Translations under genes and position numbers: made by a program | The notes under the pieces: model-generated | Seen by the model: only the letters and a program-made list of their open reading frames with translations | The model's database searches: none | What the model was told of the DNA's origin: nothing | Shown here: one piece after another, positions 16,315 through 23,907 of the stretch | Layout of the letters: every line of letters starts with the position of its first letter | Position numbering within the stretch: position 1 is the stretch's first letter | Assembly (NCBI RefSeq): GCF_019890725.1 | Contig: NZ_JAINZZ010000060.1 | Coordinates: forward strand, 1 to 49,541 | DNA length: 49,541 bases | Direction of reading: 5' to 3' | Source: Actinacidiphila acidipaludis | GTDB lineage: Bacteria; Actinomycetota; Actinomycetes; Streptomycetales; Streptomycetaceae

Positions 16315-16518
16315 TTGTGTGCCGGCCCGCACGACCCTGCTTCGATCTGTCCAGGGGACCTCGGCGTCCGAAATGCACCGCTAGGCAGGTGACCAGAGGT
16401 GCGCGATACTGCTGCATCGCGCGCACTTCCGCTCATCGCCGCGCGTTCGTTCACGCGTCATGTTCTGGCCCCCCACCCCGCTCGCCCCGTACACGGCGGG
16501 AAAGGACAGTGGACATCC

Positions 16519-18588
16519 ATGGAGAAGCACGTCACCCGACGGAGATTCATGGCGCTGTCGGCGGGCGCCGCGGCCGGGGCGACGGTCGCCGGCACCGCCC
16601 CGGTGGCCGCCGCCCGCGCCCGGACGGCCGGCGCCGCCGCCGCGTCCTCGACCGGCACCCTCGCCGACGTCCGGCACGTGGTCGTGCTGATGCAGGAGAA
16701 CCGCAGCTTCGACCACTACTTCGGCACACTCAAGGGAGTCCGCGGCTTCGGCGACCGCAGCGGCATCCAGCTGAGCGGCGGCCACAGCGTCTTCGACCAG
16801 CCGAACGGCAGCGGCCGCCAGTACCCGTGGCAGCTCAGCGCCACCAAACCGGCCGGCGGCGCCGACCCCGAGCGGCTCGCCCAGTGCAGCGGCGACCTCG
16901 CCCACTCCTGGATCGACCAGCACGCGGCCTGGAACGGCGGCAGGCTCGACGGGTGGGTCTCGGCCAAGGGCAACCTCCGCACGCTCGGCCACCTCACCCG
17001 CGCCGACCTCCCGTTCCACTACGCGCTCGCCGACAACTGGACGATCTGCGACGCCTACTTCTCCTCCGTCCTCAGCGCGACCGGCCCCAACCGCACCTAT
17101 CTGTGGAGCGGCATGATCGACCCCGCGGGCACCGCGGGCGGGCCCGCCACCGACGGCGGCGACGAGTCCGGGCTGCGCTGGAAGACCTACGCCGAAGCGC
17201 TGGAGGCCGCCGGCGTGAGCTGGAAGGTCTACCAGAACGCGAGCGACAACTACGGCGACAACGCCCTCGCCTACTTCACCCAGTTCACCTCGGCCCCGGC
17301 GGGCAGCGCGCTCGCGGTCAAGGGCATGGGCTCGGTGCCGAAGACCACCGGCCGCACCCCCGACGACATCGCCGCCGCGATCCGCGCCGACGCCGTCGCC
17401 GGGAAACTGCCGCAGGTCTCCTGGGTGGTCTCGGACCAGGCCTCCTCGGAACACCCCTACGCCACGCCGCAGGACGGCGCCCACTTCGTGCACATGGTGA
17501 TCGACGCGCTGGCCGCCGATCCCGACGTGCGCGACTCCACCGTGCTGTTCCTCAACTACGACGAGAACGACGGCTTCTTCGACCACGTCCCGCCGCCGGT
17601 CGCACCCGCCGGGACGGCCGACGAGTTCTCCTCCGGCACGCCCATCGGCCTGGGCTTCCGCGTCCCGCTGATCGCCGTCTCGCCCTGGAGCCGCGGCGGC
17701 TGGGTCGACTCGCAGGTCAGCGACCACACCTCCGTCATCCGCTTCCTGGAACGCTGGACAGCCGCGCTCGGCACCCCCGCCACCTGCCCCAGCATCTCCG
17801 CCTGGCGCCGCAAGGTGTGCGGCGACCTCACCGGCATGTTCGACTTCACCAGCCCGGTCTACGGCCTGCCGTCCCTGCCGGACACCTCGGCCGTGATCGG
17901 CCTGGCCGTCTGCGCCCCGCTGCCCAACCCGGCGCCGGTGAACAACGCGCTGCCGCAGCAGGAGGCCGGGACCCGGCCCGCCCGCGCGCTGCCGTACCAG
18001 CCGAACGCCTCCCTCACCGCGTTCCAGTTCGGCGCCAACGGCCTGATCCTCGCCCGGATCGCGATGGCCAACCAGGGCACGCCGGCCGCCCAGGCCGTCC
18101 ACCTCGCCGCCTACGCCAACGCCTACCGCACCGGAGGACCGTGGCAGTACACCCTGGACGGCGGCGCCACGACCACGGACTTCTTCAACTGCGGCACGGG
18201 ATTCGGCGCCGGCCTCTACGACCTGTCCGTCGTCGGGCCCAACCGCTTCCTGCGCCGCTTCCGCGGCGACGCCACCAAGCCCGGCAAGAACCTCACCGTC
18301 ACCGCCTCGTACGCGGTCGAGCAGGGCACCGGCAAGCTCGCAATCTGGTTCGCCATGGAGAACGCCGGGACCGGCGCGGTGACCTTCACCGTCACCGCCA
18401 CCCACTACCGCAGCGACGGTCCCTGGACCTACACCGTCGAGCCCGGCGGCCGGGCCGACGACTACTTCAACGCCGTCGCCTACTGCGACGGCTGGTACGA
18501 CTTCACCGTCACCGCCGACAGCGACCCCACCTGGTCCCAGCGCTTCACCGGGCACCTGGAGACCGGACAGGCGTCCGTCTCGGGCTGA
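16519..18588 (+). CDS. Tat-exported phosphocholine-specific phospholipase C
   Basis: This 689-residue exported enzyme hydrolyses phosphatidylcholine or sphingomyelin to release phosphocholine. The signal peptide holds TRRRFMAL, a twin-arginine motif. The alkaline/acid-phosphatase-superfamily active site is MQENRSFDHYFG (E60, N61, S63), where Ser is the expected nucleophile. Other family landmarks are LSATGPNRTYLWSG and LNYDENDGFFDHVPPP. Two C-terminal DUF756 domains follow, with GGPWQYTLDGG and DGPWTYTVEPGG as their repeat signatures. The length is usual for the PlcN/PlcH group. ATG 16519 was chosen because it sits directly before the Tat motif with aaagga upstream. The likely role is phosphate or choline scavenging from membranes. 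The convergent gap to the sigma factor contains a terminator. Confidence 0.95.
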   Translation: MEKHVTRRRFMALSAGAAAGATVAGTAPVAAARARTAGAAAASSTGTLADVRHVVVLMQENRSFDHYFGTLKGVRGFGDRSGIQLSGGHSVFDQPNGSGRQYPWQLSATKPAGGADPERLAQCSGDLAHSWIDQHAAWNGGRLDGWVSAKGNLRTLGHLTRADLPFHYALADNWTICDAYFSSVLSATGPNRTYLWSGMIDPAGTAGGPATDGGDESGLRWKTYAEALEAAGVSWKVYQNASDNYGDNALAYFTQFTSAPAGSALAVKGMGSVPKTTGRTPDDIAAAIRADAVAGKLPQVSWVVSDQASSEHPYATPQDGAHFVHMVIDALAADPDVRDSTVLFLNYDENDGFFDHVPPPVAPAGTADEFSSGTPIGLGFRVPLIAVSPWSRGGWVDSQVSDHTSVIRFLERWTAALGTPATCPSISAWRRKVCGDLTGMFDFTSPVYGLPSLPDTSAVIGLAVCAPLPNPAPVNNALPQQEAGTRPARALPYQPNASLTAFQFGANGLILARIAMANQGTPAAQAVHLAAYANAYRTGGPWQYTLDGGATTTDFFNCGTGFGAGLYDLSVVGPNRFLRRFRGDATKPGKNLTVTASYAVEQGTGKLAIWFAMENAGTGAVTFTVTATHYRSDGPWTYTVEPGGRADDYFNAVAYCDGWYDFTVTADSDPTWSQRFTGHLETGQASVSG

Positions 18589-18595
18589 ACCCGCC

Positions 18596-18625
18596 CCGCC
18601 CGGCCCCCGTCCCGGGGCCGGGCGG
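18596..18625. terminator. Bidirectional terminator between phospholipase C and ECF42
   Basis: A perfect 12-bp GC stem (18596-18607 with 18614-18625) with a 6-base loop fills the 37-base gap between two convergent genes and can serve both. Confidence 0.75.
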
Positions 18626-19924
18626 TCAGCCGTCCTCCGCCGCCCGCCGGAGCACCTCGTCGAGCCGGCGGCCGAGGAAGGCCCGTTCGACGGCGTTGTC
18701 GGTGAGCGCCAGCGCCTCCTCGTAGGCCGTCGACGCCTGCGACCAGCGGCCGAGCCGGCGCAGGAAGTCGGCGCGCGCGGCGCTGAGGTAGCCGTAGGTC
18801 GCCAGCGCGGGGTCGTCGAGGAGCGGGGTCAGCGCGTCGAGGCCGGCGCGCGGCCCGTCGCACAGACCCACCGCCACCGCACGGTTCAGCTCCACCACGG
18901 GGGAGGGCCACAGCCGGCGCAGCACGTCGTAGAGCCCGACGATCTCCCGCCAGTCGGTGGCCTCCCACGACGGCGCCTCGGCGTGCACCGCCGCGATCGC
19001 CGCCTGGACCGTGTACCGGGTGGGCGGATGGTCCCGCAGCGAACGCGTCAGCAGGCCGACGCCCTCGTCGATCCGGGCGCGGTCCCACCGGCCGCGGTCC
19101 TGCTCCTCCAGCAGCACCAGCGAGCCTGACGCCGACACCCGAGCGTCGCGCCGGGCGTCCACGAGCAGCAGCAGCGCCAGCAGCCCGCCGACGTCGGGCA
19201 CACCGGGCAGCAGCCGGTGCAGCAGGCGCGCCAGCCGGATCGCGCAGTCGACCAGATCGGCGCGCACCAGCCGGTCGCCGCCCGGCGGGGCGTGGCCGGT
19301 GGTGAACAGCAGGTGCACCACCTCGCAGACCGCGCCGACCCGCTCGGGCAGCTCCTCCCGGGCCGGCACCCGGTACGGGATCGCGGCGGCGGCGATCTTC
19401 TTCTTCGCCCGGGTGATCCGCGCCGCCATCGTCGACTCCTGCACGAGGAACGCGTGCGCCACCTCGGCGGTGGAGAGCCCGCACACCAGCCGCAGCGTCA
19501 GCGCCACCTGCGCCTCCGGCGCCAGGGCCGGATGGCAGCAGGTGAACACCAGCCGCAGCCGGTCGTCCGCGATCGCCGGAGCGTCCACCGCGTCACCCGG
19601 CCCGGGCACGGCGTCGTCCACGACCAGCAGCGGCAGCGACCGCCGCCACACCGACTCGCGGCGCAGCAGGTCACGGGCACGGTTGGCGGCGACGGTGGTC
19701 AGCCACGCGCCCGGCCGCGCGGGCACCCCCGAGCGCGGCCAGGTCTGCAGGGCCCGGGCGTACGCGTCCTGCGCGCACTCCTCGGCCAGGTCGAGGTCGC
19801 GCGTGACGCGCACCGTCGCCGCCAGTACCGCGGCCCAGTCACGGCGGTGCGCGTCCGCGACGGCCTCCGCGACGGCCTCCACGACGGCCTGGGGGAAACC
19901 CGGGAGCGCGGTCGGGTCAGACAC
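18626..19924 (-). CDS. ECF42-type RNA polymerase sigma factor with C-terminal extension
   Basis: This 432-residue protein has an ECF sigma core in the N-terminal part: region 2 with LAEECAQDAYARALQTWP and PGAWLTTVAANRARDLLRRE, and region 4 with LRLVCGLSTAEVAHAFLVQESTM-type helices near residues 140-170. A long C-terminal extension of about 250 residues follows, with helical repeats (ELNRAVAV, GYLSAARADFLRRLGR) as in the SnoaL-free, TPR-like ECF42 group. ECF42 factors have no classical anti-sigma factor; the extension and a partner DGPF protein are thought to control them. That partner is directly upstream, with only 9 bases between. The start is GTG. I infer that it responds to a chemical or antimicrobial stress linked to the exporter nearby. 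Confidence 0.92.
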   Translation of the reverse strand: MSDPTALPGFPQAVVEAVAEAVADAHRRDWAAVLAATVRVTRDLDLAEECAQDAYARALQTWPRSGVPARPGAWLTTVAANRARDLLRRESVWRRSLPLLVVDDAVPGPGDAVDAPAIADDRLRLVFTCCHPALAPEAQVALTLRLVCGLSTAEVAHAFLVQESTMAARITRAKKKIAAAAIPYRVPAREELPERVGAVCEVVHLLFTTGHAPPGGDRLVRADLVDCAIRLARLLHRLLPGVPDVGGLLALLLLVDARRDARVSASGSLVLLEEQDRGRWDRARIDEGVGLLTRSLRDHPPTRYTVQAAIAAVHAEAPSWEATDWREIVGLYDVLRRLWPSPVVELNRAVAVGLCDGPRAGLDALTPLLDDPALATYGYLSAARADFLRRLGRWSQASTAYEEALALTDNAVERAFLGRRLDEVLRRAAEDG

Positions 19925-19933
19925 GGCGCCACG

Positions 19934-20290
19934 TCACCCGTGCTGCACCAGCGGACGCACCTCGACCCCGCTGTGATCGTGCGCCACCTCGGCCAGACCG
20001 CCGGCGAGCGCGATCGCCTCGTCCAGGTCCCGCGCCTGGATCACGTAGAAACCGCCGAGCACTTCCTTCGTCTCCAGGAACGGGCCGTCGGTGATCGCGG
20101 GACGGCCCCCGGAACCGGCCCGCAGACTCGTCGCCGTCGCGGTCTCCTCCAGCTCGCCCGCGGCCAGCACCGCCGCGCCCGCCCGCTGCTGGAAGGCGCG
20201 GTGGCCCTCGTCGATCTCCGTCCGCTCCTGCGGCGACATCGCGTTCCACCGCTGCTCGTCGCCGTAGATCAGGATCAGGAACTTCGCCAT
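19934..20290 (-). CDS. YciI/DGPF-domain protein, partner of ECF42
   Basis: This 118-residue cytosolic protein carries the DGPF motif that names the family (residues 68-71, in ITDGPFLETKEVLGGFYVI) and starts MAKFLILIYGDE. It has the ferredoxin-like YciI fold, with H30 at a position often thought to be catalytic. DGPF genes almost always accompany ECF42 sigma factors, and here the pair is nearly contiguous. It may be a regulon member or a signal-processing partner; its reaction is unknown. ATG 20290 is preceded by gagagg at good spacing; an in-frame ATG at 20299 is less well placed. Confidence 0.92.
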   Translation of the reverse strand: MAKFLILIYGDEQRWNAMSPQERTEIDEGHRAFQQRAGAAVLAAGELEETATATSLRAGSGGRPAITDGPFLETKEVLGGFYVIQARDLDEAIALAGGLAEVAHDHSGVEVRPLVQHG

Positions 20291-20309
20291 GGCGTCCATC
20301 CTCTCGTCC

Positions 20310-20328
20310 GGGCCCGTCCGCCGGGCCC
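20310..20328 (-). terminator. Short GC hairpin after the MFS exporter
   Basis: GGGCCCG (20310-20316) and CGGGCCC (20322-20328) form a 7-bp stem directly after the exporter stop on the minus strand. It may partly separate the exporter transcript from the DGPF-ECF42 pair. Confidence 0.5.
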
Positions 20329-22134
20329 TCACTCGTACGACGAACCGGCGGGCCGCCCATCGACAGGTCGCGACGACGAGTCCGCGCGGTCCGTCGCGGC
20401 CCGGCGCGGGACGGGCGCACCGGGCGCGTCGGCGCGGGGACCGCGGAGCGCCGAGGCCAGCGCGGCCAGCACGGCGAGAACGGCGCCGAAGGCGAACACC
20501 ACCACCAGGCCGGAGTGGAACGGCCCCGCGATCAGGTGGGGGAAGAACTCACGACCGGTCAGGGCCTGCCGCTGCGCGGCGGTCAGATGGGCCAGCGTCC
20601 CGGTGGGCCGCAGCAGATGGTCGACCGGGTTCACTCCGAGCTGGGCGGCGAACAGCGACGAGACCGGCGGCAGCGAACCGACCTGCGCGGCGACGTGCGC
20701 GGGCACGCCCTGCTGCCGGAGACCGGCGCCCAGGCTCTGCGGAAGGCTGCTCGCCAGACCGGCGATCATCAGCGAGAAGAACACGCCGATGGACACGGCC
20801 GTACCGGAGTTCTGGAACGTCGCCCGCATGCCCGAGGCCACACCGCGCAGCCCGGCGGGCACACTGCCCATGATCGACGAGGAGTTGGGGGAGGCGAACA
20901 TCCCGCTGGCGATGCCGTTGAGCGCGATCAGCAGGGCGAACGCCCAGTAGGCGAAGTCGATGGGCAGCAGCATCAGGCCGACGAAGCTCGCGCCGAACAG
21001 CAGCGCGCCGCTGGTGGCCAGCCCCCTGGCGCCGAAGCGGTCCGACAGATATCCCGACACCGGACCCGCGGCCAGGAAGCCGGCGGTCAGCGGCAGCATG
21101 AAGATGCCCGCCCACAGCGGGGTGTCGGCGTAGTCGTAGCCGTGCAGCGGCAGCCAGATGCCCTGCAGCCAGATGATCAGCACGAACTGCATGCCGCCGC
21201 GGGCGATGGACACCGCCAGGCCCGCGAGATTGCCGAAGGTGAAGGCACGGCTGCGGAACAGGCCCGGCTGGAGCATCGGCTGCGCCACCCGCCGCTCCAC
21301 CAGCACGAACGCCACCAGGAGCGCCACCCCGCCGGCGATCAGGGCGATGACAGGCGGGTTCGTCCAGCCCATGCTGTGGCCGCCGTAGGGCTGCAGCCCG
21401 TAGGTCACCGCGACCAGCACCGAGCTCAGCCCGACCGCGAACGTGATGTTGCCCCACCAGTCCACCCGGCCCCCGCCCCGGCGGCCGGTCTCCCGCAGGG
21501 TGCGGTAGGCCCACACCGTGAAGAACACGCCCACCGGCACGTTGACCCAGAACACCGCCCGCCAGTCCCACGCGGCGAGCAGGCCGCCCGCGACCAGGCC
21601 GATGAACATCCCCGCCAGCGCGGCGACCTGGTTGATGCCGAGCGCGAAGCCGCGCTGCTCCTGTGGGAACGCGTCGGTGAGGATCGCCGCCGAGTTCGCC
21701 GTCAGCATTGACCCGCCGACGGCCTGGACGACCCGCCACGCGATCAGCCACAGCGCGCCGTGTCCGCCGGTGAACGGATCGAACGACAGCAGCACCGAGG
21801 CCGCGCTGAACACCGCGAAGCCCGCGTTGTAGATGCGGACCCGGCCGTACATGTCGCCGAGCCGGCCCACCGTGACCACCAGCACGGCCTGCACCAGCCG
21901 GTAGCCCATGATCATCCACAGCAGGAAGGCGATGTTGCCCGGCGCCAGCGGATCCAGGTGGATGCCCCGGAAGATGGCAGGCAACGCGTTCAGCACGATC
22001 GAGCCGTCCAGCGCGGACATGAAGACCCCGGCCGTGGTGTTGGTCAGCGCCGTCCACTTGTACCGGTCGTTCTGCCCGCCCGGCCCGGCCCGGTCGTCTC
22101 GGCGCGCCGGGGAGGCCGGGGGAGGAGCGCTCAT
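20329..22134 (-). CDS. MFS multidrug exporter, DHA2 family
   Basis: This 601-residue 14-helix transporter has FMSALDGSIVLNALPAI in helix 1, motif A GRLGDMYGRVRIY, WRVVQAVGGSMLTANSAAILTDAFP, and the antiporter helix ALAGMFIGLVAGG. It is about 120 residues longer than the other MFS protein in the window. The extra length is a long extracytoplasmic loop near residues 455-540, which includes a Pro/Gln/Leu-rich segment (GVPAHVAAQVGSLPPV) seen in DHA2 proteins with an enlarged final loop, and a disordered tail. The ATG follows ggaaggaag. It lies downstream of a MarR regulator on the same strand, the standard arrangement for a drug-inducible exporter. Confidence 0.92.
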   Translation of the reverse strand: MSAPPPASPARRDDRAGPGGQNDRYKWTALTNTTAGVFMSALDGSIVLNALPAIFRGIHLDPLAPGNIAFLLWMIMGYRLVQAVLVVTVGRLGDMYGRVRIYNAGFAVFSAASVLLSFDPFTGGHGALWLIAWRVVQAVGGSMLTANSAAILTDAFPQEQRGFALGINQVAALAGMFIGLVAGGLLAAWDWRAVFWVNVPVGVFFTVWAYRTLRETGRRGGGRVDWWGNITFAVGLSSVLVAVTYGLQPYGGHSMGWTNPPVIALIAGGVALLVAFVLVERRVAQPMLQPGLFRSRAFTFGNLAGLAVSIARGGMQFVLIIWLQGIWLPLHGYDYADTPLWAGIFMLPLTAGFLAAGPVSGYLSDRFGARGLATSGALLFGASFVGLMLLPIDFAYWAFALLIALNGIASGMFASPNSSSIMGSVPAGLRGVASGMRATFQNSGTAVSIGVFFSLMIAGLASSLPQSLGAGLRQQGVPAHVAAQVGSLPPVSSLFAAQLGVNPVDHLLRPTGTLAHLTAAQRQALTGREFFPHLIAGPFHSGLVVVFAFGAVLAVLAALASALRGPRADAPGAPVPRRAATDRADSSSRPVDGRPAGSSYE

Positions 22135-22261
22135 CGGATCTTCCTTCCGGGGACGGGGGATGTCCCTCCGGGACGGAGCGCCGCGGTCCGGGGCGTGCCC
22201 CGCGGCCCGGGGTGACGGGCGGTCCGTGACGGCGGTCTGCGTGCCGGGGAGGGGCGGTGCG

Positions 22262-22702
22262 TCACACGCTCTGGGCGAGCCGTTCCAGCAGCGGCGCGGC
22301 CGCGGCGAGCTGCTCCAGTTCGGCCTCGGTGAAGGCGCCGCTGGTCAGGGCGGCCGTGAGCCGCTCGCTGCGGGCGCTGCGCCGCCGCTTCAGGGCCGCC
22401 CGGCCGGCGTCGGTCACCGTGAGGACCACGCGGCGGCCGTCCCGTGGGTCCGCGCTGCGCGAGATGAGGTCCTGCCGCTGCAGCCTGCCGAGCGTTGCTC
22501 CCATGGCCTGCGCGGTGATCTGCTCCTGCCGGGCCAGCTCGGCCGAGGTGGCCGGACCGCCCCGGTCCAGCAGGGACAGGGCCCGCCGCTCGGGCATCGT
22601 CAGTTCCCCCTCGGCGGTGAGGAGGCGAATGCGGCGCACCAGCACGCTGATGCTGGAGAGCAGGGTGGTGGCGACGTGTTCGGCGTCCCGCGGTGTGCTC
22701 AT
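22262..22702 (-). CDS. MarR-family regulator
   Basis: This 146-residue repressor has the full MarR fold: a dimerisation helix (EHVATTLLSSISVLVRRIR), winged helix-turn-helix ATSAELARQEQITAQAMGATL with LQRQDLISRSADPRDGRRVVLTVTD as wing, and C-terminal dimer helices. The DPRDGR wing is diagnostic. It is first in line on the minus strand before the exporter (127-base gap). There is no clear ribosome site, and a -10-like region close to the ATG suggests leaderless translation. An inverted repeat spanning its own start codon is a likely autoregulatory operator. A phenolic or drug ligand is typical of the family but not identifiable here. Confidence 0.93.
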   Translation of the reverse strand: MSTPRDAEHVATTLLSSISVLVRRIRLLTAEGELTMPERRALSLLDRGGPATSAELARQEQITAQAMGATLGRLQRQDLISRSADPRDGRRVVLTVTDAGRAALKRRRSARSERLTAALTSGAFTEAELEQLAAAAPLLERLAQSV

Positions 22703-22738
22703 ACCGTCAAGCTACCTTATCAACCTGCCTGATGGTAT
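22701..22738 (-). promoter_or_regulatory. Candidate MarR operator overlapping the marR start
   Basis: ATACCGTCA (22701-22709) and TGATGGTAT (22730-22738) form an 8-of-9 inverted repeat with a 20-base spacer. An inner ATCA/TGAT repeat with a 7-base spacer lies within it. The outer left arm covers the ATG. The rest of the gap 22703-23000 is GC-rich and I see no gene in it. Confidence 0.5.
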
Positions 22739-23000
22739 GGCCGGGAAGCGGCCCTTTGCGGTCCGGCTCGCGGGAAGGCGGCCCCCGGCCCGGCGGTGTG
22801 GGTGCGGGGCGGAGGCGGTGAGCGTCAGAGGGCGGGATCCGGCCCGGGCCCGCTGCTCGCGGCGGCCGAGCGTGCCCCGGCCGTCGGGGCGGGGCCGAGG
22901 CGTGCGGCGAGGTGCCCGGCGGCGGGATCCGGCGTGTGCTCCCGGTGGACGGGCGGGCCGTCGTCCCGGACGTCACGCGGCGAGATCCCGCCGCCCGCGG

Positions 23001-23537
23001 TCACGAGGCGCACCCCACGTGGGCGAGTGCCTGCTTGAGCAGGAAGCCCTGGCCGCCGGGCATCTCCTGCTGCAGATGCGGCGAGGACGCCTCCTGCGGG
23101 GTGAACCACTCCAGGTCCAGGGCGTCCTGCCGCGGCATGCAGTCACCGGCCACGGGGACCACGTACGCGAGCGAGACCGCGTGCTGCCGCGGGTCGTGGT
23201 ACGGAGTGATGCCCTGGGTCGGGAAGTACTCGGCGACGGTGAAGGGCTGCAGCGAGGCGGGGACGCGGGGCAGCGCCACCGGGCCGAGGTCCTTCTCCAG
23301 ATGCCGGAGCAGGGCGTCGCGGACCCGCTCGTGGTGGAGCACCCGGCCCGAGACCAGGGCCCGGCTGACCGTCCCGTCCGGACCGATGCGCAACAGCAGT
23401 CCGACGTGGGTCACCTCGCCGCTGTCGTCGACGCGGACCGGCACGGCGTCGACGTACAGGATGGGCATGCGGGCCCGCGTCATCTCGAGTTCGTCGGGGG
23501 CGAGCCAGCCGGGGGTGGTTTCGGTCATGTCAGCCAT
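23001..23537 (-). CDS. DUF4916 protein (NUDIX-fold, degenerate NUDIX box)
   Basis: This 178-residue protein matches the DUF4916 family, which is strongly conserved in Streptomyces: GWLAPDELEMTRARMPILYVDAVPVRVD near the start, then YFPTQGITPYHDPRQHAVSLAYVVP and DALDLEWFTPQEA. The fold resembles NUDIX hydrolases. However, the box reads G-x5-E-x7 then RHLEKDLG, instead of the R-E-U-x-E-E-x-G core, so the metal-binding glutamates are largely missing. It may bind rather than hydrolyse a nucleotide-like ligand. Start choice is between ATG 23537 and ATG 23528; neither has a good ribosome site. The gene stands alone, and a G-rich tract lies just upstream. Confidence 0.82.
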   Translation of the reverse strand: MADMTETTPGWLAPDELEMTRARMPILYVDAVPVRVDDSGEVTHVGLLLRIGPDGTVSRALVSGRVLHHERVRDALLRHLEKDLGPVALPRVPASLQPFTVAEYFPTQGITPYHDPRQHAVSLAYVVPVAGDCMPRQDALDLEWFTPQEASSPHLQQEMPGGQGFLLKQALAHVGCAS

Positions 23538-23907
23538 TCGATGATCGTACGTGGGTGGGGTGGGGGGCGGGAGGTTCCCTGGCGTGGGGCGGTTTCCGGT
23601 GTGGCCCCCGGAAGAGGGGGACCCCCGTTCGGGGGTGGGGGGAGAAGAGCGGGCGGGGGCGAGAGGGGCGTTGTCGCAGGCTGTCGCGGCCGAATGGACG
23701 CCGCACCTCACCTCGGGTGGGTGATCCCAACACCATTCACTGCCGCCACCATTGACACACCCTCACCCCCCGCGTTGTACTCAACGCTCGTGCAGGTTGA
23801 CACCGTTGTCAGCTCCCGCAGCACGACAGACAACGTTGTCGATCGGGGAGGCCATCCATCCCCTGGCACCGCCATGCGCGAGGCACAACTCTGTGCGGAG
23901 GCAATCT
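23538..23907. other. 370-base divergent gap with G-rich tracts and GH92 control sites
   Basis: The left half is extremely G-rich on the plus strand. It includes four G-runs at 23553-23571 that could form a G-quadruplex, and a 6-bp hairpin of ACCCCC and GGGGGT at 23621-23636. The right half (from 23752) is the GH92 promoter and operator cluster. I see no gene in the gap. Confidence 0.8.
23752..23841 (+). promoter_or_regulatory. GH92 promoter with LacI-type operators
   Basis: TTGACA (23752-23757) lies 18 bases before TGTACT (23776-23781). Three inverted repeats follow one another: GCGTTG/CAACGC (23772-23787, over the -10), TGACACCGTTGTCA (23798-23811, one mismatch from perfect) and the perfect palindrome GACAACGTTGTC (23829-23840). 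The last two are classic LacI-family operators with a central CG, with centres 30 bases apart, about three helical turns. A second TTGACA (23797-23802) overlaps the middle operator. Confidence 0.7.

Noticed and set aside
16440..16480. PHO box before the phospholipase C gene
   Set aside because: GTTC elements are present, but they are not spaced by 11 bases as PhoP direct repeats require.
22825..23109. A 94-codon frame in the gap between MarR and DUF4916
   Set aside because: It overlaps the end of DUF4916, has no ribosome site and no domain, and its composition is that of random GC-rich DNA.
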